Shown: piece after piece, positions 39,562 to 48,157 of the stretch
Layout of the letters: every line of letters starts with the position of its first letter
How positions within the stretch are numbered: position 1 is the first letter of the stretch
Assembly: GCA_015654525.1 (NCBI GenBank)
Contig: JAATGT010000183.1
Coordinates: 1 to 64,000, forward strand
Direction of reading: 5' to 3'
Origin: Bacteroidales bacterium
Lineage (GTDB): Bacteria > Bacteroidota > Bacteroidia > Bacteroidales > Paludibacteraceae
DNA length: 64,000 nucleotides
Position numbers and translations under genes: made by a program
Notes under the pieces: generated by a model
Told to the model about the DNA's origin: nothing
Databases searched by the model: none
Seen by the model: only the letters and a program-made list of their open reading frames with translations

Positions 39562-39566
39562 GTACT

Positions 39567-39584
39567 TAGTTGACAGTTGATAGT
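39567..39584. repeat. Left arm of inverted repeat flanking the four-helix-bundle gene
   Basis: TAGTTGACAGTTGATAGT, perfect 18-nt reverse complement of 39982-39999. Confidence 0.9.
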
Positions 39585-39597
39585 TGAAAATTGACAG

Positions 39598-39960
39598 TTA
39601 ATACTTTTTGCTATTTTCTTTTGATGACTTGATTATGCTTACTAACATCTTGATTAATTCCTGACAATCCGATATTATAGATTGAAATGATTTTTCGTCA
39701 AAGAATTCACTGTCATGCAAAAGCATCAACCAGTATTCAGTCTCATTTGCTTCTTTCAAAGCAATGCTCATCTTATGAATAAAATCAGCCTTTGATTCTG
39801 CGTGCTCAGCTTCTCTGATTAAAGCACCAACTGCGGTTCCGCTTCGTAGCATTTGTTTAGATAATACAAACTCTTTTTGCTCTGAGCTAAGAAATTTATA
39901 TGCTTTAATTATGCGTAATGCAAATGTGTATGATTTAAATTTTACTGTTTTCTCTTCCAT
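39598..39960 (-). CDS. Four-helix-bundle protein (S23 / 23S rRNA intervening-sequence protein family)
   Basis: FALRIIKAYKFLSSEQKEFVLSKQMLRSGTAVGALIREAEHAESKADFIHKMSIALKEANETEYWLMLL. Confidence 0.93.
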   Translation of the reverse strand: MEEKTVKFKSYTFALRIIKAYKFLSSEQKEFVLSKQMLRSGTAVGALIREAEHAESKADFIHKMSIALKEANETEYWLMLLHDSEFFDEKSFQSIISDCQELIKMLVSIIKSSKENSKKY

Positions 39961-39981
39961 ATAAATGTGTTATAAATCTTC

Positions 39982-39999
39982 ACTATCAACTGTCAACTA
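39982..39999. repeat. Right arm of inverted repeat flanking the four-helix-bundle gene
   Basis: ACTATCAACTGTCAACTA; further ACTGTCAACTGTCAATT copy at 40003-40019. Confidence 0.9.
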
Positions 40000-40006
40000 T
40001 ACACTG

Positions 40007-40771
40007 TCAACTGTCAATTCTTGTTGCTTTGCGTGCCAGTTGCTGAAATACTTCATCCATGCTATTGGCCTTAAATTGATTTTTGAGATTTCTTGGTGAA
40101 TCTAGTGCTTCAATTTTTCCATCCACCATGATGGAAACCCGGTTGCAATATTCGGCTTCATCCATATAATGTGTAGTGACAAAAACAGTTATTCCACGTG
40201 AGGTAGCGTCGTAAATCAATTCCCAAAACTGACGGCGTGTGATCGGATCCACACCTCCGGTTGGTTCGTCCAAAAATACAACCTGCGGATTATGGAAAAT
40301 CGAAACCGAGAATGCCAGTTTTTGTTTGAAACCTAATGGTAACGAACCTACCAATTTATTCCGTTCGCTTTCAAAATCTAAGACCTGCATTAATTTATCG
40401 GTTTTCTCTTTGATCTCTTTGTCTTTCATTCCGTAGATACCACCAAAAAGTTCTATGTTTTCCAAAACCTTTAAGTCATCATAAAGAGAAAACTTCTGGC
40501 TCATATAACCTATATTTTTCTTTACCAGCTCCGTTTGCGTACCAATGTCGTATCCGGCAACAATACCTTTTCCTCCGGTGGGGATGCTGAGTCCGCTCAA
40601 CATACGCATAGCCGTAGTTTTTCCCGCACCGTTGGCACCAAGGAATCCGAAGATTTCACCCCGTTCCACTTCGAATGAAATATGATCGACTGCTGTAAAG
40701 TGCCCAAATTTCTTAGTCAGATTTTCGGCAATGATTACCTTGTTAGAATTATGTTCGATTATATCGTTCAT
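40007..40771 (-). CDS. ABC transporter ATP-binding protein
   Basis: FLGANGAGKTTAMRML Walker A; VVFLDEPTGGVDP Walker B. Confidence 0.95.
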   Translation of the reverse strand: MNDIIEHNSNKVIIAENLTKKFGHFTAVDHISFEVERGEIFGFLGANGAGKTTAMRMLSGLSIPTGGKGIVAGYDIGTQTELVKKNIGYMSQKFSLYDDLKVLENIELFGGIYGMKDKEIKEKTDKLMQVLDFESERNKLVGSLPLGFKQKLAFSVSIFHNPQVVFLDEPTGGVDPITRRQFWELIYDATSRGITVFVTTHYMDEAEYCNRVSIMVDGKIEALDSPRNLKNQFKANSMDEVFQQLARKATRIDS

Positions 40772-40798
40772 CTTTATTATCTCCTTTATTTTCGCACT

Positions 40799-41731
40799 TT
40801 ATTTCAGACTTAGTTGCATAAAACAATCTTCAATAGTCGGCTCTATTTCCCGGATCTCAATATTTGTGTGTCCTTTCTGTTGCAGGTAACTATTTAAACT
40901 ATCAACAGTCAATTGAGCATTGTCGACTGAAACATGATGTTTGTCTCCAAAGGCAAAGCAGTTTTTAGATAATTCATTCGCACGCAAATCTGTTAGCAGT
41001 TTGTACATGTTGTCACTTTTTACCGCCCATAGTTTGGTTTCATATTGTTTCACTATGTTTGCAGGACTGTCTATTTTGAGAAACTGTCCGTTTTGAATTA
41101 AAGCAATCCGGTCGCACAAACCGGCTTCGTCCATATAGGGAGTAGAAACCAAAATGGTGATGCCTTGCTTTTTTAGATTTTTAAGCATTCCCCAAAATTC
41201 CTTACGTGAAACAGGATCTACACCGGTAGTCGGTTCATCTAGGAACAGAACACTTGGTTTATGTATCAGAGCACAGCTTAAAGCCAGTTTTTGTTTCATC
41301 CCACCCGACAGTTTTCCGGCACGACGGTTCTTGAATGGTTCAATCTGTTGGTAAATATCCTTGACCAGTTCATAATTTTCTTCAATCGTTGTATTGAAAA
41401 CAGTGGCGAAGAACTTTAAATTTTCTTCAACAGTCAAATCCTGATAAAGCGAAAACCGTCCGGGCATATAACCAACCCGCTTCCGAATCTCCTTGTAATC
41501 TTTTACCACATCAAAACCGTCAATTGCAGATATTCCGCTATCGGCTAAAATCAATGTCGCCAGTATTCTGAAAAGAGTGGTTTTGCCAGCCCCGTCAGGA
41601 CCAATGATGCCGAATATTTCACCGTCGGTGACATCAAAAGTGACATCCTTTAATGCTTCTGTCTCTCCGTAACTTTTACTTACCGATACACAGTGAATGG
41701 CCGATGGTAAAACTTTATTTCCTTTATCCAT
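40799..41731 (-). CDS. ABC transporter ATP-binding protein
   Basis: IGPDGAGKTTLFRIL; LSGGMKQKLALSCALIHKPSVLFLDEPTTGVDP. Confidence 0.95.
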   Translation of the reverse strand: MDKGNKVLPSAIHCVSVSKSYGETEALKDVTFDVTDGEIFGIIGPDGAGKTTLFRILATLILADSGISAIDGFDVVKDYKEIRKRVGYMPGRFSLYQDLTVEENLKFFATVFNTTIEENYELVKDIYQQIEPFKNRRAGKLSGGMKQKLALSCALIHKPSVLFLDEPTTGVDPVSRKEFWGMLKNLKKQGITILVSTPYMDEAGLCDRIALIQNGQFLKIDSPANIVKQYETKLWAVKSDNMYKLLTDLRANELSKNCFAFGDKHHVSVDNAQLTVDSLNSYLQQKGHTNIEIREIEPTIEDCFMQLSLK

Positions 41732-41755
41732 GAAACTTTATCTTATTAGGAATAA

Positions 41756-42694
41756 TCAATTGAATTTTACGTTTCCGTACATTCCGATTTTAATTAATCC
41801 GTCATTCTTTACATTGATTTTTACAGCATAAACCAGATTGGCGCGTTCGTCGCGCGTTTGAATTGTTTTTGGAGTAAATTCTGCTTTACTTGAGATCCAG
41901 GCCAGCGTACCAGCGTAATCACGATTCTTATCTTTTCCAAAATCGGATGTTACCTTTACTTTATGTCCGATTTTAAGTTGGCTTAGCTGATCGGCAGTGA
42001 TATAAGCCCGAAGAATCATATGGTTGGTATCTGCTATTTTAAATAAAGCTTTTCCCGGTGAAGCCACTTCGCCCATTTCGGCATATTTTACCAGAACAGT
42101 TCCGGCTATCGGGCTTATAATTTTACACTTTTGCAGCTGATCATCGAGTTGTTCTGCCTGAAATGTTACCCCTTCACTATTGTCACTGATTCCCTGATTC
42201 GTAGTTTGTAATGTGGTCTTCTGAGCATCCAGTTGTTTCTCCAGTACGGCAATTTGTGCATTAATATCGTCTACTTGTTTTTGGTTGGACGCATTTGCTT
42301 TTACCAGATTCTCAAACCGTTTACGTTCAGATTTTGCTGTTGTGATTTGCTGTTGTATGGCAGCAATTTGTTTCTTTATATCAGGACGATTGCTTTGTAA
42401 GGCTTTCTTGTTGCTTATAATCTGTTGTTTGTGCAGGTAAAGCTGAGTGCTGTCAATTCGTCCAATCAACTCATTGCATGTAAGTGTTTGTCCTTCTTCA
42501 ATGTCGAATGAGAGAATTCTACCGGTTGCTTCAGCCGATACAATCACTTCTGTAGCTTCGAAAGTGCCGGAAGCATCGTAATCATCTTTCGATTTTCCAC
42601 AAGAAGTGAGCAAAGAGGAAAGAGTGAAGATTAGTAAGCCGTAAGTAAATGCCTTGCTGAAATAGGATCGACTTTTGATGATAGTTGTTTTCAT
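41756..42694 (-). CDS. HlyD family membrane fusion/periplasmic adaptor protein
   Basis: ATGRILSFDIEEGQTLTCNELIGRIDSTQL biotinyl-lipoyl-like region, coiled coil, GTVLVKYAEMGEVASPGKALFKIAD. Confidence 0.93.
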   Translation of the reverse strand: MKTTIIKSRSYFSKAFTYGLLIFTLSSLLTSCGKSKDDYDASGTFEATEVIVSAEATGRILSFDIEEGQTLTCNELIGRIDSTQLYLHKQQIISNKKALQSNRPDIKKQIAAIQQQITTAKSERKRFENLVKANASNQKQVDDINAQIAVLEKQLDAQKTTLQTTNQGISDNSEGVTFQAEQLDDQLQKCKIISPIAGTVLVKYAEMGEVASPGKALFKIADTNHMILRAYITADQLSQLKIGHKVKVTSDFGKDKNRDYAGTLAWISSKAEFTPKTIQTRDERANLVYAVKINVKNDGLIKIGMYGNVKFN

Positions 42695-42709
42695 ATTCTG
42701 TATGCAGGA

Positions 42710-44002
42710 TTAATTATTTATATTGTTCTTAAGTTCATACACACTCATAATCAGTTGAATTTCGTGTAGTGACTTTAATTGTCTTGCCTGATTTTCGGCA
42801 TTTATTTCGCGAATCAGATCAGTGATAGTCAGTGTTCCATTATCCACCTTAGCTGAAGCCGATTTTTTTATGTTGGTACGTAAACGAATAATTTCGTCAT
42901 CGTTGGAGAGTGTAGACTGCAACTTTTCAATCTCTGTTTTTTGCTGTCTGGTTTTCAAATCGCTATTGAACAGAAAAGTTTCTTTCTGAATTTCGTTTGA
43001 CCGTTTGTTGATTTCCAGTTTAGTTATATTGTTTTTCTGCGTATATAAGCCACTAAAATTCCACGACAGTTTTAAACCTCCGATGTAAAAGGGCGAAAAT
43101 CCGGGTACAAACATATTCAGTCCTGGTTGTCCGTATCCTCCTTGTATAAATGCACCTAATCTGGGTCGGTTACCAGCATTCAACAGTAATTTCTGACTGT
43201 CATAGAGTTGGTTCTGGGCATTGAAAAGGGTTAGTTCCGGACGATGATTGGTTGTATCGTTCAAAACAGCAAGATTAATTTCCGGTTTAGCTAAGGATGT
43301 GCTTTCATCAATTTTCAATCGGGTAAAAACTGAAAGCATGATAAAATAGGATTTACGGGTGCTTTTTAATTCGGTGTCATGTTGAGTTGCATTTAATTGT
43401 TCCACTTTTAATGCATCTATGTCTGCCTGATTAGCCACTCCGTTTTGCTGATAGGCAATCACTCTGTTCAGATTAGTTGCCAACTCACTTTGCAGAATGT
43501 CGTTTTGTTTGATTTGCTCATCCAATAAAAGAATGCCGAAAAACAGCTGATTAACACGTTCGTTCAGTGAAAACAGATCTACTTCCAGCTTTTGTTTTTC
43601 TACTTCTGCACTTGCTTTGGTAGTTTTCTTTTGTGAAGAAATCATACCTCCGTCCCATATAACCTGACTGGCTTCTACTACCGCTTGATATTGATCTTTA
43701 TTCTGTGATGGAAAACTTATCGGAGTTTGCGATACTTTAGATAGAATCTGCCCCAAAACTGCCGGGATTTCGGTTACATCCGATTGATAGGTTGCTTTGG
43801 CCGAAAGTGAAAGCTGAGGTAAATATCCTTTGTTAGCGTTGCTCAAATTAAACTGAGTGGTTTGTTCTATCAGTCCGTATTGTTGTATTAGCGGATAATT
43901 AGCTTTTGCTTTTGCCTGACATTCATCCAGAGTGAGTTGCTGTGAAAATGAAGCTAAAGGGACAACAAGTAATAGCAGGCTGTTTAAAATCAATCTTTTC
44001 AT
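42710..44002 (-). CDS. TolC family outer membrane protein
   Basis: Signal peptide, LTLDECQAKAKANYPLIQQYGLIEQ, coiled-coil efflux protein pattern. Confidence 0.92.
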   Translation of the reverse strand: MKRLILNSLLLLVVPLASFSQQLTLDECQAKAKANYPLIQQYGLIEQTTQFNLSNANKGYLPQLSLSAKATYQSDVTEIPAVLGQILSKVSQTPISFPSQNKDQYQAVVEASQVIWDGGMISSQKKTTKASAEVEKQKLEVDLFSLNERVNQLFFGILLLDEQIKQNDILQSELATNLNRVIAYQQNGVANQADIDALKVEQLNATQHDTELKSTRKSYFIMLSVFTRLKIDESTSLAKPEINLAVLNDTTNHRPELTLFNAQNQLYDSQKLLLNAGNRPRLGAFIQGGYGQPGLNMFVPGFSPFYIGGLKLSWNFSGLYTQKNNITKLEINKRSNEIQKETFLFNSDLKTRQQKTEIEKLQSTLSNDDEIIRLRTNIKKSASAKVDNGTLTITDLIREINAENQARQLKSLHEIQLIMSVYELKNNINN

Positions 44003-44013
44003 ATTGAGTTGTA

Positions 44014-44637
44014 TTAGGGTCTTATATATCGAAGTACTACCTGTACGTTCTCTTCTCTTCGGTGTTCAATGACTTCTTTGGCTTGTTCCTCGGTCCATTG
44101 CAACAAGCCGGTACTCATAGGTAGCATGATGAAGCATCCTACATTTTGCGTTACCATAGTCATAACAATGTCGAGCATATCGACTTTGCGAACACGTCCA
44201 GCTGCAATTTCCTTTTGCAGTTCTGCATTCATATGCGACAAAAGTTCTTGTGGCATTGGTTGCAAGTTTTCTCTTATACTCTGAATTTGTTCTGGCAGAC
44301 GAACAAGTTCATTGGACACCAACAGAGGCAACTTTGGATTTTGACGTAGCAGATCAAAATGAGATTCGACAACCCGCCTCACTTTTTCTTCGAATGATAA
44401 ATTCTCCATATTCTTTTTCTCGAAGATATGTTCAAAGAAGTTTTTAAATTTTTGTTCGAAGATGGTGTTGAATAGATTCTCTTTTGTCCGGAAATAGTAA
44501 TGAACCAATGCCTGATTGCAACCTACCGTTTTTGCAATTTGGGTGGTTGAAGTCGACGCAAATCCTTTTTCTAAAAAGAGCTGTTCCGCAACAGTCAATA
44601 TGGTTTGTTCAGTCGTTTGTTCGCTTTTAATGCTCAT
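44014..44637 (-). CDS. TetR/AcrR family transcriptional regulator
   Basis: ILTVAEQLFLEKGFASTSTTQIAKTVGCNQALVHYYFRTKENLF. Confidence 0.95.
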   Translation of the reverse strand: MSIKSEQTTEQTILTVAEQLFLEKGFASTSTTQIAKTVGCNQALVHYYFRTKENLFNTIFEQKFKNFFEHIFEKKNMENLSFEEKVRRVVESHFDLLRQNPKLPLLVSNELVRLPEQIQSIRENLQPMPQELLSHMNAELQKEIAAGRVRKVDMLDIVMTMVTQNVGCFIMLPMSTGLLQWTEEQAKEVIEHRREENVQVVLRYIRP

Positions 44638-44768
44638 GTTTAATGATTGTATTTAATAAGTCTATTAATTAGCTGCAAAGAAACAGCTTTTATTTGAAGA
44701 ATCGCTTTTGTCTAGAATAAATATTTATTACAACTAAAAACTTTAACTATTTAGTACAAGTTAAAAAC

Positions 44769-44808
44769 AACAATAGCTGATCTAACATTCATTAAATCAG
44801 CCATTGTT
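44769..44808 (-). terminator. Rho-independent terminator
   Basis: AACAATAGCTGAT...ATCAGCCATTGTT near-perfect inverted repeat; T-run on the minus strand. Confidence 0.7.
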
Positions 44809-44827
44809 TCTTTTATCTACCATGTAA

Positions 44828-45619
44828 TCAATGATAAATAATTGAGTCTTGACGTACAGTACAAGCACTGAAATAGCCTAATGCTCCGTTACTGATGTTC
44901 GACGTGGGATTTGTAGGGGAAGTAGATTGATCGCTGTTTCCTTTTGTGGTTCGGAAATATTCATATACACCTTTATCTATGCATTCAAATTGTATTTTCA
45001 CTTTGTCACCGCTTTGTAATACACTATCTTCTTTAATTGATGATGATCCGAGTGAATAGGTGATAATCTTTCCGGGATAAAGTTTATCATTTCCCACATT
45101 TACTCCGGTTTTCAGACTATCATTAATATATTCGAGAACACGGTAGTAGTTATCAATGTCTGGTGGATCTTGAAAATCAAATGCGACTTCTCTGCCATTT
45201 CCAACATCACTTTTCCGAATATAAATTCGGTCTATGTTTACTGGTTCCGGCATAGTAGATAGAGCTGTATATGTTTTACCTTCGGTTTCGACCGTTAATG
45301 TATAGGTCACTCCCGATTTTCCTTTTAGTGTAGATGTAATATACGTACCCGGGCTGGATTCTGTCAAGGTTTCGGAGTTTCCCAAATTATCGCTGATCGT
45401 AACCCTGGCATTTGTAACAGCCGGAAAGATGTTGGGCTCCGTAAAAGCTACTGTTTTTGATATTTGTATTTTATAGGGCCCGTCGTGATCAAATACATTG
45501 CCCTGTATGACAATACTTGGTGAAGACGTGTCCAGCTTGAGATCAATTACTTTTTCGCAGGATGAAAAAAAGCAGATTAATAGTAGGAATATAGTCAGCT
45601 GAATTATATGATGTTTCAT
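44828..45619 (-). CDS. DUF4249 domain-containing lipoprotein
   Basis: Lipobox-like FFSSCEKVIDLKLD; IVIQGNVFDHDGPYKIQISKTV; start trimmed to internal ATG. Confidence 0.88.
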   Translation of the reverse strand: MKHHIIQLTIFLLLICFFSSCEKVIDLKLDTSSPSIVIQGNVFDHDGPYKIQISKTVAFTEPNIFPAVTNARVTISDNLGNSETLTESSPGTYITSTLKGKSGVTYTLTVETEGKTYTALSTMPEPVNIDRIYIRKSDVGNGREVAFDFQDPPDIDNYYRVLEYINDSLKTGVNVGNDKLYPGKIITYSLGSSSIKEDSVLQSGDKVKIQFECIDKGVYEYFRTTKGNSDQSTSPTNPTSNISNGALGYFSACTVRQDSIIYH

Positions 45620-45623
45620 TCTT

Positions 45624-47942
45624 TTAGAATTTGAAATTATAAGAAAATGAAGGAACAAACTTGAATAAAGTTGTTTGAATTGCTTCTGTTTTAGTCGGAT
45701 CCAATTCATTGTTTCTGAATCGAATCATGTACGCATTATCTCGTCCGTAGGCATTGTATATGGAGAATGTCCAGCTTGATTCAAAGTCTTTGGTCTTTTT
45801 TACAAGCCATGTAGCTCCAAAATCCAGACGATGATAGGCAGGCATTCTGTTGGCATTTCGATTGGAATAATACATCATCGTTTTTCCGTCTATCTGGTAT
45901 TTTGCGGTAGGAAACGTAACAGCATTGCCAGTGTTATAAACCCAGGTTGAAGAGAAAGTCCAGTGTTTGTTCAGTTCGTAGATACCCACTATCGAAATAT
46001 CGTGCGTTTTATCCTGTCTTGCCGGATAATAATTACCATTGTTTATACCATCAAACTGGCGTTCGGTCCGCGATAGGGTATAACTGATCCAACCATTAAA
46101 CTTACCGTATTTTTTTTTCAGAAACATTTCCAGTCCGTAAGCACGCCCTTTTCCAAATAAAATCTGTGATTCAACATTCTCATTAAAGTTGAGTTCGGCT
46201 CCTGTTTTATAATCAATTTGATTCTGAAGCTTTTTGTAATAAATCTCAGTAAAAAACTCATATTGATTATCTGCAAAGTTACGGTAATATCCCAGCGATA
46301 CCTGATCGGAAATTTCCGGTTTTACATTATTACTACTCGGAATCCATAAATCAGTGGGGCTACCTGAGGTAGAATTGGACAACTGATGTAAATTCTGCAC
46401 ATTGCGGGAATAAGAGGCTTTCAGAGAACTGGCATCATTCAAAATATAATTAAAGCTGACGCGTGGTTCGATGTTGAAATAGGTTCTCATAAACTGACCG
46501 GTTTTATAAGTCATCGTATCTCTGGGGTCAGCAATAGAATCGTACGTGTAAAATTTACCCGGTCCCAGGATACTGAAAGTCGTGAAGCGTGCACCGTACT
46601 CCATACTTAGTTTCTTTGACAGACTATACTGATGGGAGATGTAAATGGCATTTTCCCAAGCATGTTTGTTTGTCAAACTTTTTAAATCCACGTCGCTGAT
46701 GGCGGTAATGATTCCGGGGATTATTTTATGAAGGGTGGAGTTAATGCCAAACCGCAGAGTACTGTTATTGCCCGAGTATAGCTGTAAGTCTTGTTTCAAA
46801 CTATAGTCCTGAATACGGGAGATAATATTCATTTCGATTCCATTATTCACATTAATCTTGTAATTATAGTTGCTGAATATTAGTGAAGTGTTTGAAAATA
46901 GACGATCGGAAACCAGGTGATTCAACCGAATGGTAGCTGTACTGTTTCCCCAGTGTATACCATAGGTATTGCTTAATCCCAAGACATCCCTTCCAAAATA
47001 TCCGGACAGGAAAATACGGTTCTTATTATTTATCCGATAGTTGGCTTTTACATTAAAGTCGTAAAAGTATAGGCGTGCATTGTTTATTGTGCTGTCGTTA
47101 GACAGTTTTGCGAATAAGTCGGCGTATGTTCTGCGGGCGGAGATGATAAACGAACCCTTGTCTTTTACAATAGGGCCTTCGAGTGTTACCCGGGAAGAAA
47201 TTAATCCAATTCCACCACTGACCGATAACTTCTTATCATTACCATCATTCATCTTTATATCCAGTACCGATGATAGTCTTCCACCATATTCTGCCGGTTC
47301 ATTTCCTTTGTATACCGAAATGTCTTTAATGGCATCGGAATTGAAAACCGAGAAAAACCCCATCAAGTGGGAGGCGTTATACACGGTGGCTTCATCGAGC
47401 AATATCAGATTTTGATCGGTAGCGCCACCACGAACATTAAATCCACTGCTACCTTCACCGGCCGATTTGATTCCAGGTAGTAACTGAATGGTTTTTAAAA
47501 CATCTTTTTCTCCAAAAATAACCGGTATGTTTTTTAGATCTTTGGTGTCAAGCTTTTGCACGCCCATCTGGAGCTTGGTAATATTCTCATTCTTTCGCTG
47601 ACTCGAAACCACTACCTCTTTCAGTTCATTTACCTGTTCGGTAAGTTGGAAATCAAGCTTCTGGGATTGGTTTAAATTCACGGTTTGAACCTGTGGTGTA
47701 TAACCCATAAACTGTGCTGAGATTTGATAATGTCCCGCAGGCAAGGTGATAGAGTAATAACCGTAGGTATTGGCCGAAGATCCGGTGCCGGGAAGTTCTT
47801 TGACTGTTACCGTTGCACCAATCATATCTTCTCCTGTTTTTGCATCCCTGACGTAACCACTGATCGTAAAGTGCTGTTGAGCATTTACGGAATAAACCAA
47901 ACAAGTAAAAAAAATAAAGATATATAATTTGCTTCTGTGCAT
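45624..47942 (-). CDS. TonB-dependent receptor with carboxypeptidase-like regulatory domain
   Basis: FTISGYVRDAKTGEDMIGATV; GEKDVLKTIQLLPGIKSAGEGSSGFNVRGGATDQNLILLDEATVYN; start trimmed. Confidence 0.94.
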   Translation of the reverse strand: MHRSKLYIFIFFTCLVYSVNAQQHFTISGYVRDAKTGEDMIGATVTVKELPGTGSSANTYGYYSITLPAGHYQISAQFMGYTPQVQTVNLNQSQKLDFQLTEQVNELKEVVVSSQRKNENITKLQMGVQKLDTKDLKNIPVIFGEKDVLKTIQLLPGIKSAGEGSSGFNVRGGATDQNLILLDEATVYNASHLMGFFSVFNSDAIKDISVYKGNEPAEYGGRLSSVLDIKMNDGNDKKLSVSGGIGLISSRVTLEGPIVKDKGSFIISARRTYADLFAKLSNDSTINNARLYFYDFNVKANYRINNKNRIFLSGYFGRDVLGLSNTYGIHWGNSTATIRLNHLVSDRLFSNTSLIFSNYNYKINVNNGIEMNIISRIQDYSLKQDLQLYSGNNSTLRFGINSTLHKIIPGIITAISDVDLKSLTNKHAWENAIYISHQYSLSKKLSMEYGARFTTFSILGPGKFYTYDSIADPRDTMTYKTGQFMRTYFNIEPRVSFNYILNDASSLKASYSRNVQNLHQLSNSTSGSPTDLWIPSSNNVKPEISDQVSLGYYRNFADNQYEFFTEIYYKKLQNQIDYKTGAELNFNENVESQILFGKGRAYGLEMFLKKKYGKFNGWISYTLSRTERQFDGINNGNYYPARQDKTHDISIVGIYELNKHWTFSSTWVYNTGNAVTFPTAKYQIDGKTMMYYSNRNANRMPAYHRLDFGATWLVKKTKDFESSWTFSIYNAYGRDNAYMIRFRNNELDPTKTEAIQTTLFKFVPSFSYNFKF

Positions 47943-48157
47943 GTTTGTCTCAATAATGAAGGAATGCCTTGTTTGTGCTGATCGGATTTGACCTTTCAAC
48001 CAATTCAAGTGAATTAACGCAAAATTAATCGGATTGTTTCATATATGCAACTTATTCACAAAAGTTTACAGACTAATAGTTTTATGTAAATATATTTAAG
48101 TTGAAACGGACCGGAAACAGACCGATAGATAGATAGTAAAGAATGTATTCCGACGGA

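Noticed and set aside
39598-39960. 23S rRNA intervening sequence in rRNA context
   Set aside because: The gene family matches, but no rRNA sequence surrounds it; the flanks are ABC transporter genes.
37301-44637. Novel secretion system
   Set aside because: TetR, TolC, HlyD, two ATPases and two ABC-2 permeases match a known type of drug or metabolite efflux operon; only the inserted four-helix-bundle unit is unusual.
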